Shown here: positions 33,053-41,831 of the stretch, one piece after another
Layout of the letters: every line of letters begins with the position of its first letter
Position numbering within the stretch: position 1 is the stretch's first letter
NCBI GenBank assembly: GCA_947853665.1
Contig: CANTXF010000012.1
Span: forward strand, 1-64,000
Direction: 5' to 3'
Source: an uncultured Deferribacterales bacterium
Lineage (GTDB): Bacteria > Chrysiogenota > Deferribacteres > Deferribacterales > Mucispirillaceae
DNA: 64,000 nt
Made by a program: the position numbers and the translations under genes
Notes under the pieces: model-generated
What the model was told of the DNA's origin: nothing
The model's database searches: none
What the model saw: only the letters and a program-made list of their open reading frames with translations

Positions 33053-33490
33053 ATGATAAAATTAAGGAAAATAACCTCCCTGCTCCTTGTATTCTGCTTT
33101 ATATTCGTGGCGTTTTCATCCCTGGGGCTTGATATCGGCCGCGGATACCGGGCGGAAGCGGCGGAATGGACCCTTTTCGGCGTAAACATGGGAGGCATGA
33201 AAAGCATGCACAGCGTTTTCGGCTATATAATGCTGGGCCTTGCGGCTCTGCACGGTATAATAAACATTAAGCCCATAATAAACTATATAAAGCGGAACAA
33301 AGAAGGCTGGATACCCTCGAAAGCGGCCGCGGCCTCGGCCTCCCTTTCGGCCATTATTCTGGCCCTTGCCCTTGCGGCGGGAAACGCCAGACACGGGGAA
33401 AGAATGGCGCATTTTTCCGAAACTCGCGCCGATAACGCCATAACATACTACGATTTAAAGGAAAATAATAATAGACCGTCACAATATTAA
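33053..33490 (+). CDS. DUF4405-like membrane protein
   Basis: A 145-residue protein with three predicted membrane helices. The middle block MHSVFGYIMLGLAALHGIIN followed by KPIINYIKR resembles the histidine-containing helices of DUF4405 proteins, which may bind haem. ACGGAG lies upstream of the ATG. It follows gspN by 113 bases and may or may not share its transcript. The function is unknown. Confidence 0.65.
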   Translation: MIKLRKITSLLLVFCFIFVAFSSLGLDIGRGYRAEAAEWTLFGVNMGGMKSMHSVFGYIMLGLAALHGIINIKPIINYIKRNKEGWIPSKAAAASASLSAIILALALAAGNARHGERMAHFSETRADNAITYYDLKENNNRPSQY

Positions 33491-33547
33491 GATTTTTTTC
33501 TTTGTATGGTGTAAAAAGGTTTATCAAAGAAACTGAACGGGGAACAA

Positions 33548-34342
33548 ATGAAAAAGATTATCATACTGGCAGTAAGCGTTTTATTCGCGGCGCAGGCGGC
33601 GTTTGCAGAAGACTGGTTCGAAAGAGAGCTGAGGGGCCTTTCCGACGGGACAAAAGCCGAGATCGCCAGGCTTTATAACGATATGCATCAGAGCGCGGTT
33701 AAAACGCGCATTAAGATAGCCCGCACCGGCGACGACCTGGCAAAAGCCATAGAAAACAAGGCGGACGCGGCTAAAAAGTCTGCCATTATACGGGATTTTA
33801 CCAACGAAGTAGTAGCTCTGGGGGACAAAACCAGGGCGGCTTACGCGGAGCTGTCCAAAAAGGCCGGCTCCTTTTCCGGCAAGTTTGAAAGAGAGAAAGC
33901 CGGAGACGACGACGCGGACGACTTTTATAATGAAATATTCACATCCGACGGAGTTGAAGACGTTTACGACCTGTTTGAAGAAGCCGGAATACAGATTCCC
34001 TCCAAAAAGCAGATAATGGCCCAGTACGGAAGCCGGATAGCCGAGGTCCAGAATAATTTTCGCAGCGCTTACAACAAGTACCGCGGCTTATGGATGGCCG
34101 GCATAACCTCCGGGCCGGAATTTGAAAAAGCCAAAAAGGAATATTCAGACGCAGTAAACGCCGTAGTAACCCTTTCGGCAGAAGTTTACGGGGCGGAAGT
34201 GATGAAGCTCAGCAACGCCCAGCTTAAAGACCTGGCGGCGGAACGCGGGAAAATACTTAACAAGCAGATAAATAAAATAAACGAAAGCGCGTCTTACATC
34301 AATACGAAAACTCAAGACAGGCTGAACTCCCTGAAGCAATAG
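33548..34342 (+). CDS. secreted helical protein, function unknown
   Basis: A 264-residue protein with a clear signal peptide (MKKIIILAVSVLFAAQAAFA). The mature part is charged and mostly helical, with long heptad-like stretches (KAIENKADAAKKSAIIRD; AAERGKILNKQINKINE), so an extended or coiled-coil periplasmic fold is likely. No family was recognised. A strong terminator follows. The position just after the T2SS locus makes it a conceivable periplasmic factor or substrate, but nothing in the sequence proves this. Confidence 0.72.
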   Translation: MKKIIILAVSVLFAAQAAFAEDWFERELRGLSDGTKAEIARLYNDMHQSAVKTRIKIARTGDDLAKAIENKADAAKKSAIIRDFTNEVVALGDKTRAAYAELSKKAGSFSGKFEREKAGDDDADDFYNEIFTSDGVEDVYDLFEEAGIQIPSKKQIMAQYGSRIAEVQNNFRSAYNKYRGLWMAGITSGPEFEKAKKEYSDAVNAVVTLSAEVYGAEVMKLSNAQLKDLAAERGKILNKQINKINESASYINTKTQDRLNSLKQ

Positions 34343-34383
34343 CGACGCATATTTCTTACCCCCTCTCATCCTCTCCTCTTAAC

Positions 34384-34412
34384 CGGCCGCCCTTCGGGGC
34401 GGCTTGTTTTTT
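34384..34412 (+). terminator. Rho-independent terminator
   Basis: A GCCGCC/GGCGGC stem with a CTTCGG-type loop is followed by TTGTTTTTT, 45 bases after the stop of the secreted-protein gene. Confidence 0.85.
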
Positions 34413-34449
34413 GCCGCCGATAAGCCGCCGGACACCGGCGGGAAGCAAA

Positions 34450-34640
34450 TAATCCACAGGTTATCAACAACAGAGAATAATACTTTTAATATCCTTTCAT
34501 ATTATTTGAAAAACGGGCTTATTAGCATATAACTATCTGATAATTATAATTTATATAAAAATCCGGTATTATTTTTCCATAAATTTAAGAGATTTTTGAG
34601 CATATTTTTTTCAACAGTTTACCAACATCGGCCGCAAATC
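34450..34640. other. AT-rich non-coding stretch with DnaA-box-like sites
   Basis: TAATCCACA (34450-34458) and TTATCAACA (34461-34469) are each one mismatch from the DnaA box TTATCCACA, and about 150 bases of AT-rich sequence follow. There is no dnaA or other replication gene nearby, and genes on the two sides converge on the region, so an origin is not well supported. Confidence 0.3.
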
Positions 34641-34706
34641 TTTTCCTTGACATATCTTAATGGCTGAAACAACATGACTTTTAAAAAATCAAGGGGAGGC
34701 ACCCGG

Positions 34707-35477
34707 ATGGATATGAAAGAAAAAACCGTGCTTATAACTGGAGCGTCCAGCGGCATAGGCAAAGCGTGCGCCGAAATATACGCTAAAAACGGAGCAAACC
34801 TTATCTTAACGGCACGCCAGGCCGAAAAGCTTAAAAGTCTCGCCGTAAGCCTGGAGGATAAGTATAAAATAAAGGTTTACGACTGCGCCTTCGACGTAAG
34901 GGATAAAAAGGCCGCGGAGGATTTCGGCAAAGACCTGGAAGCATCAAGCCGCATACCGGACATATTTATAAACAACGCGGGCCTCGCCAAAGGTCAGGAG
35001 CCTCTGTACGAAGGAAACACGGACGACTGGGACGTTATGATAGACACTAACGTAAAGGGCTTTCTCTATTCGGCGCGGGCGGTCATTCCGCTGATGATGA
35101 AAAAGAATAAGGGCAGCATAATAAATCTTGGCAGCATAGCGGGAAGGCAGGTATATCCGGGCGGAAACGTATATAACGCGACTAAATTCGCCGTCAACGC
35201 GCTTTCCCAGGCCATGAACCTCGACCTTGTAAACACCGGCATAAGGGTATGCGCCATAGAGCCGGGCGCTGTGGAAACGGAATTTTCATACGTAAGGTTC
35301 GCAGGGGACGAAGAACGGGCTAAAAACGTTTATAAAGGCATAAAACCCCTTACGGGAGAAGATATTGCGGAGATAATATATTTCGTAACCGCCCTGCCGG
35401 AGCATATAAATATACAGAGCCTGCTCGTAACGCCGACGGCCCAGCGCTCCGCCACGCTTTTTAACAGACGCGGCTGA
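34707..35477 (+). CDS. short-chain dehydrogenase/reductase, YdfG-like
   Basis: A 256-residue classical SDR with the NAD(P)-binding TGASSGIGKACAEIYAKNG, INNAGLA, the catalytic Ser-Tyr-Lys (GSIAG...YNATK) and the ending IEPGAVETEFS. The segment EPLYEGNTDDWDVMIDTNVKG is characteristic of the YdfG/3-hydroxy acid dehydrogenase group, which oxidises serine and related hydroxy acids with NADP. I start at ATG 34707 because GGGGAGG lies seven bases upstream; the ORF could extend to 34674. It is monocistronic and convergent with the next gene. Confidence 0.88.
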   Translation: MDMKEKTVLITGASSGIGKACAEIYAKNGANLILTARQAEKLKSLAVSLEDKYKIKVYDCAFDVRDKKAAEDFGKDLEASSRIPDIFINNAGLAKGQEPLYEGNTDDWDVMIDTNVKGFLYSARAVIPLMMKKNKGSIINLGSIAGRQVYPGGNVYNATKFAVNALSQAMNLDLVNTGIRVCAIEPGAVETEFSYVRFAGDEERAKNVYKGIKPLTGEDIAEIIYFVTALPEHINIQSLLVTPTAQRSATLFNRRG

Positions 35478-35494
35478 TATGCTTTAACCCCCTC

Positions 35495-36763
35495 TTACCG
35501 GGGAGCTTCCGCCGGGGCGGGGGCTTCTCCGGCTCCGCCGAAATAATAGTACCTTTTGCCGTCCTCGATACGGCGGTACATGGTTCCGGCGTCGTCGGAA
35601 TTGATTTTCTCCGCGAACAGGCCACATTCCTTTCCGCCGCATATAAACCGGCCGTTTTCAAGGGAAACGCCTTTAGCGGAGCATTTTTCCGGTATTTTAT
35701 CGACGGCGGTTTCGGACGCTTTGAAAATCTTATAGGCTTTTCCGGAAAACCCTTTAAAATACACTGCTCCCGAACCGTCGCGGCAGGCCGAAGGCATTTC
35801 GTAGCCAAAGGAGACGAAACGCTGCCACGAATTTTTAAGGGAATAAATATTCAGATTGCCGTCCTTTACCGTAAGATAAAGGCCCGCGCCGGAAGAAAAC
35901 GCGGCGGCCTGCGGCAGCCCGGCGTATTCCTCCCCGCCGCCCGTCAGAAGGCCCCCGCACATGGCGTACGGGGACGACCGGCTTAAAACGCAGCCCTTAT
36001 AAGGGGTTATATTGCTTTCGCTGTCGCCTATCGTAAAAAATTCGCCGGTTTTGAGAGTGCCGTAAAAAACACCGCCCGCATAGGCGAGGGATGCGAAATC
36101 AAGCGGGAAGGTCCCTTCTATGGCAAATGCCCCGGCGCTTTCGTTATACGCCATTATATACCCGCCGCTCTGGATAAAAACAGGCTTTTCGCCGATCTTT
36201 CCGGCGGACGCCACGGGAGAACCCATATCTCCGTTAAAAATTATGCCGCCGGTGCGGGCGTCCCTCATCACGGCCTTGGAGCCCTCCCATTCCATAAGGA
36301 ACCCTCCGGCAAGGACGGCAGGCCCCCTGAGGGCTTTTTTCAGGGACGAGTACCTTACGCAGTCGTAAGCGGAATAATAATCCAGCCGGGACGAGCCGTA
36401 AACGAGAGCATCGTACCCGGAAACCCATATATCGGTAAAATCCCCGTCGAGAACAAGGGCGGAGCACATCGGCATGGTAAAGCCTATTTCCCCCGGCTTA
36501 AGAACGGCCGCCATACTGTCTCCCGCGGCGGCGTTTATAACTCCGTCGTCAGAATAGACGCGGCTGTAAGTATTCTCAAAAATTATAAGGGACTGCCTTA
36601 TAATGGAGGAGGAAGGCATGGTTTTTTCAAAATCTTCCGGCCCAGCTTCGGCGGGCGTTTCCGGTTCGGCGGCTTTTATGAGGCCGGTATTGGGCTCCGG
36701 GGCTTTTTTAGCGGCGCAGGCGGTAAGAGCCAAAGCCATAAGGATAGCGGCTGTTTTTTTCAT
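35495..36763 (-). CDS. lipoprotein of unknown function
   Basis: A 422-residue protein with a lipoprotein signal peptide ending LALTAC, a Pro/Glu-rich spacer and a long beta-rich region. Repeated short strand patterns such as GGVFYGTLKTGEFFTIGDSE and GAGLYLTVKDGNLNIYSLKN suggest a propeller-like fold (WD40 or PQQ type), although no canonical repeat signature is present. It probably sits in the periplasm, anchored to a membrane. Its neighbours are two other envelope proteins on the same strand. Confidence 0.7.
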   Translation of the reverse strand: MKKTAAILMALALTACAAKKAPEPNTGLIKAAEPETPAEAGPEDFEKTMPSSSIIRQSLIIFENTYSRVYSDDGVINAAAGDSMAAVLKPGEIGFTMPMCSALVLDGDFTDIWVSGYDALVYGSSRLDYYSAYDCVRYSSLKKALRGPAVLAGGFLMEWEGSKAVMRDARTGGIIFNGDMGSPVASAGKIGEKPVFIQSGGYIMAYNESAGAFAIEGTFPLDFASLAYAGGVFYGTLKTGEFFTIGDSESNITPYKGCVLSRSSPYAMCGGLLTGGGEEYAGLPQAAAFSSGAGLYLTVKDGNLNIYSLKNSWQRFVSFGYEMPSACRDGSGAVYFKGFSGKAYKIFKASETAVDKIPEKCSAKGVSLENGRFICGGKECGLFAEKINSDDAGTMYRRIEDGKRYYYFGGAGEAPAPAEAPR

Positions 36764-36849
36764 AAAACGAATTTAGCATAAAGCGCCGCAAGGTCAAAGA
36801 AGAAAAACGGCGTAAAGAGGGAGCGCCGAACATCTTTGAAAAAGAAAAG

Positions 36850-38010
36850 CTAGAACCCCAGCACAAGCTCCAGAACGTGGCGCGTATCTTTATACTGACC
36901 GGCGTAAGCTCCCAGCTCCTCCGTATAATAGGCGTAATTCATGCGGACAAAAACGGCGTCGAAGCCCGCCCCGAAAGTCGAATACCCCTGATGGAGACCG
37001 GCCCGCAGAAACAAATGCTCCCAGAAACCTACCTGAAGTCCCACGTTAAAGCGTTTGGAAAAAGATTTATCATCCCCGGCGGTCATTATAACGTCGTTAA
37101 AGTCGACCACAAGATCGGTGGTGATAAAGGAGAAAAATTTAGGCGATACGGCAAGGGAAAGGTTAAGCGTAGGGTCTATATCCTCCATCAGCTTGCCGAA
37201 GCTGGTATATCCGAAATCGTTAAACGACGCTCCCACTCTCGGCTTCAATAAATCGAGAAAACCCAGGCCGAAGGAAGGCACGTCGTACATCACCCCTACG
37301 CTTCCGAGAACGGCCCAGCCCATGCCCTCGTTCTGTATCTCTTTTTTCAGGTCCCGCCAGGCCTGGCTGTTGTCCGCAAAAAGAGCCGCCAGCTCCACGG
37401 CGTTATACGCCTTGGCAAAATTTATCCTGTAAAGCCCTTTCAGAGTAAAGCCTACGGAAAGAGCGTCGTCTTCGAGAAACTGCATGGCGTAGCTTACGGC
37501 GGCGCCGTTATCGCTCTTTACCCGGAAAGCAAGCTCCGGGAGAACCTGATTATACGCCAGAATATTGGCTTCGTTGGAGCTGAATATGCCGATGGTAAGG
37601 TTTTTCTTCGTATAGGCGGGGAAAAAATTGACCGGCCCGACGTTGGCGTACTTCCCCATAAATATATCTATCAGCTCCGATATGACGTTGGGGTCGTCCA
37701 TATTGTCTTTGTTGTCGTTATATATGTCCCAGGCTTTTTTGCCCTTATTCAGAATGGTATCGTTTACTCCCAGGGTAAGGGGTATTATGTCCACAGTGTA
37801 GTGGTCCACGTATTTAAGACCGGCAGGGTTATAAAAGGAGGCGTATTTGCCGTCGCTCAGGCCGTAATAGGCGTTGCCCATCCCCATGGCCTCCACGGAT
37901 TTCATTATGGAGGGAAATTCTCTCGTAAGCGGGGATTTTGACGCGGCGGACGCAAAAACCGGCGCCGCAAGGACGGCCAAAACGGCAAGACACTTAATAA
38001 CTTTCGTCAC
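36850..38010 (-). CDS. outer-membrane beta-barrel candidate
   Basis: The 386-residue protein has a signal peptide (CLAVLAVLAAPVFASA), then MKSVEAMGMGNAYYGLSDGKYASFYNPAGL, a start typical of PorV/FadL-like or UPF0164 barrels. Amphipathic strands follow and the chain ends with Phe (HVLELVLGF), the usual outer-membrane insertion signal. The start is GTG at 38010, overlapping the upstream lipoprotein stop by four bases, with GGAGG nearby. The two proteins are therefore likely to work together. The barrel class and function cannot be fixed. Confidence 0.72.
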   Translation of the reverse strand: MTKVIKCLAVLAVLAAPVFASAASKSPLTREFPSIMKSVEAMGMGNAYYGLSDGKYASFYNPAGLKYVDHYTVDIIPLTLGVNDTILNKGKKAWDIYNDNKDNMDDPNVISELIDIFMGKYANVGPVNFFPAYTKKNLTIGIFSSNEANILAYNQVLPELAFRVKSDNGAAVSYAMQFLEDDALSVGFTLKGLYRINFAKAYNAVELAALFADNSQAWRDLKKEIQNEGMGWAVLGSVGVMYDVPSFGLGFLDLLKPRVGASFNDFGYTSFGKLMEDIDPTLNLSLAVSPKFFSFITTDLVVDFNDVIMTAGDDKSFSKRFNVGLQVGFWEHLFLRAGLHQGYSTFGAGFDAVFVRMNYAYYTEELGAYAGQYKDTRHVLELVLGF

Positions 38011-38822
38011 AAAGAACCTCCGCCGCCGGCAAACTGCGAATAAATATAGTCGGAAAGGGAGGAGGAAGTAATAACGCCGCTGGCCTGGTCCTTTATATCG
38101 TTTGCCAGCTTATCCAGATCCTCGGAAAAATCCACGCTGCTTTCGGCCATATCCGCTATGGCGGAGGAAGCGTCCATAACGGAGTTAAGGTCGCTGTTAA
38201 GCCTGTCGAGGCTTAAAGCCCCGTCGTTCAGAGAAGCGTCTACCGCTTCCTGTATCTCCTGAGCGGTTTTGCCCCCTATGGCCTGGGTAATGCCTTCTTT
38301 CGTGGCGTTTAAGGATTCCGCGCCGGAAAGCCTAAGCGCCACGTCGGAAACCGCAAGCACGGTATCGGCGGCCGCCGCCATGCCGCATACGGTTTTCATG
38401 CCGGCGTCAAGACTGCCGGTGCAGCTGCCGAGGATCTTTCCATAGGAAGCCTGAAGCTCCGATATTTTGGAAGAGGTAAGGTTATCCGTGCCCATAAGGC
38501 TTTGTATTATTTCAAAAGGGTCGCTGGAGCCGCCGTTTTTATCTAGAATAACGCCGAGGCTGTTTACAAGGCTGAAACCGGAGCAGGCAAGGAGAGCGTT
38601 GTTGTATTGATACAGCTCCGTGCCGGAAAGATAGCCTTCGTGGGGAGCAAGCATCTGTATCACATAAGCGCAGTTGCCTTCGATAAAGGCAAAGTCGATC
38701 TTATCCTGCCTGGCGTCGGACGTGTTCTTGTCCGTCATCCATTCTAGGGCGTTGCCGTCGGCGCAGGCCTGGACGAACATTGAGATAAATATCAGCGACA
38801 GGAGCCCGGCCCGGAACTTCAT
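38007..38822 (-). CDS. lipoprotein of unknown function
   Basis: A 271-residue protein with a signal peptide and lipobox-like FVQAC. The mature protein is helical and rich in Ser, Asp and Ala, with several cysteines in the middle (EGNCAYVIQ, LACSGFS, GSCTGSLDAGMKTVCGM) that could form disulfides. The C-terminal half (SLDRLNSDLNSVMDASSAIADMAESSVDFSEDLDKL) looks like a coiled coil. It is translationally coupled to the following barrel candidate. No family was recognised. Confidence 0.72.
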   Translation of the reverse strand: MKFRAGLLSLIFISMFVQACADGNALEWMTDKNTSDARQDKIDFAFIEGNCAYVIQMLAPHEGYLSGTELYQYNNALLACSGFSLVNSLGVILDKNGGSSDPFEIIQSLMGTDNLTSSKISELQASYGKILGSCTGSLDAGMKTVCGMAAAADTVLAVSDVALRLSGAESLNATKEGITQAIGGKTAQEIQEAVDASLNDGALSLDRLNSDLNSVMDASSAIADMAESSVDFSEDLDKLANDIKDQASGVITSSSLSDYIYSQFAGGGGSL

Positions 38823-38855
38823 GCTCCCCCTCCCGTGTAATGATTTGGCGGAATA

Positions 38856-38884
38856 ATAATATATAGAATACCGGATACTGTCAA
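38856..38884 (-). promoter_or_regulatory. predicted sigma-70 promoter of the lipoprotein-barrel unit
   Basis: On the minus strand a perfect TTGACA (38884-38879), a 17-base spacer and TATTAT (38861-38856) lie 34 bases before the ATG at 38822. The -35 begins within ten bases of the murB stop. Confidence 0.75.
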
Positions 38885-38890
38885 TAAAAA

Positions 38891-39757
38891 TCAGCCGAAA
38901 CCAAGCAGGCGGACTTCCGGCTCAAGCTCCACTCCGTATTCCTCCCTGACGCGCCTTGCGGCTTCGTCCATAAGCCATTTTATATCGGCGGAGGACGCCC
39001 CGGCGTCGTTCAGTATGAAATTGGCATGCTTTTCGGATATTACCGCCCCGCCCTTTCTCAGCCCCTTAAGGCCGCATTTTTCTATAAACTCCCCGGCGTA
39101 GCCGGAAGGCGGCCTTTTAAACACGGAGCCGCAGGAGGGTCTGTCCAGGGGCTGCTTTTCCCTGCGTTTTTTAAGTATTTCGGCCCTGTCATTTTCAAGG
39201 GCTTCGCTCGAGCCTTTTTCAAGAATGAAGGACGCTCCGGTAACTATAAGCCCCCGCAGGCCTGGCGAACCGCGGTAGCAAAAGCCTATCTCCCCCGGAG
39301 AAAGCTCCCTTTCCGCCCCGGAAGCGTCCATTACGGAAACGGAGCTTACAGCGTCCTTTATCTCCGCGCCGTAGGCCCCGGCGTTCATCGCAAGAGCGCC
39401 GCCTACGCTGCCCGGTATGCCAGACAGCTTTTCCAGCCCCTTAAGGCCCCGGCGAACGGTAAAATCCACAAGCTCCGAAAGCCTTAAGCCAGCGCCGCAG
39501 GAAACGGACAATGCGCCGTCCCGCGCCGCCCAGCGCCCGAAAGAAGAAAGGCAGATAACAAGCTCCCGGCAGCCTTCGTCGCTTATAAGCAGATTTGCTC
39601 CGCAGCCTATTATTTCAAAAGGAATATTTTTTTCGGAGGCCCACTCAAGGACGCGCCGCAATTCACCGCCGCGCGAAGGCTCCGCATACCAGGCGGCCGG
39701 GCCGCCGGTTTTATAGTGGCATTTGTCCCTCAGGGACACGTCTTTTCTTATAAGCAC
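38891..39757 (-). CDS. murB: UDP-N-acetylenolpyruvoylglucosamine reductase
   Basis: MurB reduces UDP-GlcNAc-enolpyruvate to UDP-MurNAc in peptidoglycan synthesis. The 288-residue product has the FAD-binding YKTGGPAAWYAEP and IGCGANLLISDEG, GLEKLSGIPGSVGGALAMNAGAYG, and the type II (short) MurB features SCGSVFKRPP and ISEKHANFILNDAGASSADI. The start is GTG at 39757 in the two-base gap after mtnP. It is the last gene of the ychF-to-murB run. Confidence 0.95.
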   Translation of the reverse strand: MLIRKDVSLRDKCHYKTGGPAAWYAEPSRGGELRRVLEWASEKNIPFEIIGCGANLLISDEGCRELVICLSSFGRWAARDGALSVSCGAGLRLSELVDFTVRRGLKGLEKLSGIPGSVGGALAMNAGAYGAEIKDAVSSVSVMDASGAERELSPGEIGFCYRGSPGLRGLIVTGASFILEKGSSEALENDRAEILKKRREKQPLDRPSCGSVFKRPPSGYAGEFIEKCGLKGLRKGGAVISEKHANFILNDAGASSADIKWLMDEAARRVREEYGVELEPEVRLLGFG

Positions 39758-39759
39758 GT

Positions 39760-40554
39760 TTATTTATCCGCGAAAGAGCCTTTAAGGGCGTCCTTACAGC
39801 GGCACCCCCGCTCCTCTTTAAGAATTTCGGAAAGGCCGCTTATTATATTGCGCGCCCCCTCCGCAGCCCCGGCTCCGGCCTCGGTTACTTCGTCCGCCGT
39901 AAGGGCTCTTTCCGCCGCGACTCCCGCCGCCGGGTTAGTAACGACGTTTACGGAAGCGTAGCATATCTCCGCCTCTCTGGCGAGAGAGACTTCCGGAAAC
40001 ATGGTCATGCCAACCATATCCGCCCCCATGGCGGCGAACATTTTTATCTCCGCCGCCGTTTCGAAACGGGGCCCGTTGGTGCATACGTAAACGCCGCCGT
40101 CAATAAGCTCCGCGCCTTTAAGGCCGGCGGCTTTTTTAACGTCCTCCCGCAGGTCCGGGCAGAACGGGCAGGTAAGGTCCACGTGGACGCAGCTTCCTTC
40201 GTCGTAAAAGCTGTTCGCCCTGCCGCCGGTAAAATCTATGGCGTTGCCTGCAAGAACAAGGCTTCCCGTTCCGTAAGCCGGGTTTATGCCGCCCACGGCG
40301 GAAAAAGTAACTATGCGGGTAACTCCCAGAAGTTTGAACCCGTATATATTGGCCCTGTAATTTACGGAATGGGGCGGTATAACGTGCCTGTCCCCGTGGC
40401 GGCTGATAACGTAAAAAAGACAATCCCCCAGACCGTAGGCCCTGTAAGGCGACGACGGCGCGCCGAAGGGAGTATCGAGGGCCGTCTCCCCGTCGAAAAC
40501 CATACCGTCGATGCTCTCAAGGCCGCTGCCGCCTATTATGCCCACTTTTATCAT
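39760..40554 (-). CDS. mtnP: methylthioadenosine/methylthioinosine phosphorylase-like purine phosphorylase
   Basis: A 264-residue class II nucleoside phosphorylase of the PNP/MTAP family. It has the phosphate-binding IIGGSGLESIDG and SRHGDRHVIPPHSVNYRANI, the sugar/base segment YVCTNGPRFETAAEI, and MVGMTMFPEVSLAREAEICYA plus VTNPAAG. It phosphorolyses 5'-methylthioadenosine or a relative; MTA and MTI enzymes cannot be told apart here. It also fits salvage of futalosine-pathway by-products in principle, but nothing shows that directly. Confidence 0.88.
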   Translation of the reverse strand: MIKVGIIGGSGLESIDGMVFDGETALDTPFGAPSSPYRAYGLGDCLFYVISRHGDRHVIPPHSVNYRANIYGFKLLGVTRIVTFSAVGGINPAYGTGSLVLAGNAIDFTGGRANSFYDEGSCVHVDLTCPFCPDLREDVKKAAGLKGAELIDGGVYVCTNGPRFETAAEIKMFAAMGADMVGMTMFPEVSLAREAEICYASVNVVTNPAAGVAAERALTADEVTEAGAGAAEGARNIISGLSEILKEERGCRCKDALKGSFADK

Positions 40555-40560
40555 AAAGCG

Positions 40561-41169
40561 TCACCTGATAAATATTTTGGGAAGATTCCAGCCCCTGCGC
40601 AGAGACACCATCCTTACGGCCGTTACGGAAACGGAGGTAATAAGGACGTTTACGTCTATATTAACGTCCATACGCTGGAGAAATATAAAAAGAAAGCCGC
40701 CCGCCGTACTTGCCGAAGCGTAAACCTCCTTTTGAAGCACGAAAGGCACCTCCCTTGCCAGAACGTCCCTTATCATGCCGCCGACAGTAGCCGTCATAAC
40801 GCCGAAAAGCACCACCCCGTACCAGGAGCAGCCCGCCCCGTCCGCCACGGTGGCGCCTATGCAGGTAAAAACGCCCAGGCCCACGGCGTCGGCCGCGTTA
40901 AGCAGCTTCATATTTTTAAGGACCCGCTTATAAAGGAAAAATACCAGCAGCGAGGCAAAAAGCACGTCCGCCAGGTAAGCCGCGTCCTTAAAAACGAAAG
41001 GCGGCACCCGGCCCAGCATTATATCCCTGAGCGTGCCGCCGCCTACTCCCGTAACGAGGGCAAGTATGAATATGCCGTATATATCCATCTTTTTGCCGGC
41101 CCCCATAAGCGCGCCGGAAACGGCGAAAGCGAAAGTCCCCACAAGATCGAATATATACAGGAAGCTCAT
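40561..41169 (-). CDS. TRIC-family (UPF0126/YadS-like) membrane protein
   Basis: A 202-residue protein with seven predicted membrane helices arranged as a repeated three-helix unit. Glycine-rich pairs GVGGGTLRDIMLGRVPPF and TVGGMIRDVLAREVPFVL are the signature of prokaryotic TRIC channels, which conduct monovalent cations as trimers. The ATG overlaps the lolD stop by four bases, so it is translated with the Lol genes although no functional link is known. Confidence 0.87.
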   Translation of the reverse strand: MSFLYIFDLVGTFAFAVSGALMGAGKKMDIYGIFILALVTGVGGGTLRDIMLGRVPPFVFKDAAYLADVLFASLLVFFLYKRVLKNMKLLNAADAVGLGVFTCIGATVADGAGCSWYGVVLFGVMTATVGGMIRDVLAREVPFVLQKEVYASASTAGGFLFIFLQRMDVNIDVNVLITSVSVTAVRMVSLRRGWNLPKIFIR

Positions 41170-41816
41170 ATTTTTTCCAGACGTATCCGCCTTCGGCAGC
41201 GGGAGGCCAGAGCCTCGTCGTGGGTAACTATCACCACGCTGACCCCTTTTTCGCTTAATGAGGCCAGTATATCCATAACGGCGTCGCTGTTGCCTCTGTC
41301 GAGATTGCCCGTAGGCTCGTCGGCAAGCAGTATTTTAGGCCCGTTTACAAGCGCTCTGGCCACGGCTACGCGCTGCTGCTCCCCTCCGGAAAGCTCGGAA
41401 GGAAAATGACCGGCCCTGTCGGAAAGGCCCACGCTCTCTATTAAAGCCTTAGCGTCTTTTTCCGCGTTTTTTTTATCCCCGCCCAGTATCAGCCTGGGAA
41501 GCATGATATTTTCGAGGGCCGTAAAATCGTCCAGCAGGTAGTGGGACTGAAACACGAACCCCACATGGCTTCCCCTGTATCTGTTAAGCTCCGCTTCTTT
41601 AAGGGAGTATATGCTGCGCCCCTCAAAAAGGACCTGCCCCCCGGAAGGCGCGTCAAGCCCGCCCGCGATATGGAGCAGAGTCGATTTTCCGGCGCCGGAG
41701 GGGCCGACGAGGGCTATAAGCTCCCCCTCGTTTATGGTTTCGTTGAAACCGTCCAGAACGGTAAGGGTATTTTCCCCTATCGTGTAGCTTTTAGATATGT
41801 CTTTAAGTTCCAGCAT
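41166..41816 (-). CDS. lolD: lipoprotein-releasing ABC transporter ATPase LolD
   Basis: A 216-residue ABC ATPase: Walker A ALVGPSGAGKSTLLHI, Q-loop FVFQSHYLLDDFTALEN, signature ELSGGEQQRVAVARAL, Walker B KILLADEPTGNLD and the switch VIVTHDEALA. Its sequence is in the LolD/MacB class. Placed 15 bases after a LolC/E-type permease, it powers transfer of lipoproteins from the inner membrane to the periplasmic carrier. Confidence 0.93.
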   Translation of the reverse strand: MLELKDISKSYTIGENTLTVLDGFNETINEGELIALVGPSGAGKSTLLHIAGGLDAPSGGQVLFEGRSIYSLKEAELNRYRGSHVGFVFQSHYLLDDFTALENIMLPRLILGGDKKNAEKDAKALIESVGLSDRAGHFPSELSGGEQQRVAVARALVNGPKILLADEPTGNLDRGNSDAVMDILASLSEKGVSVVIVTHDEALASRCRRRIRLEKI

Positions 41817-41831
41817 GGTTACGGGCGGCTC

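Noticed and set aside
34440-34640. Replication origin
   Set aside because: Only two degenerate DnaA-box-like sites, no dnaA, dnaN or gidA neighbours, and genes converge on rather than diverge from the region. It is reported only as a low-interest observation.
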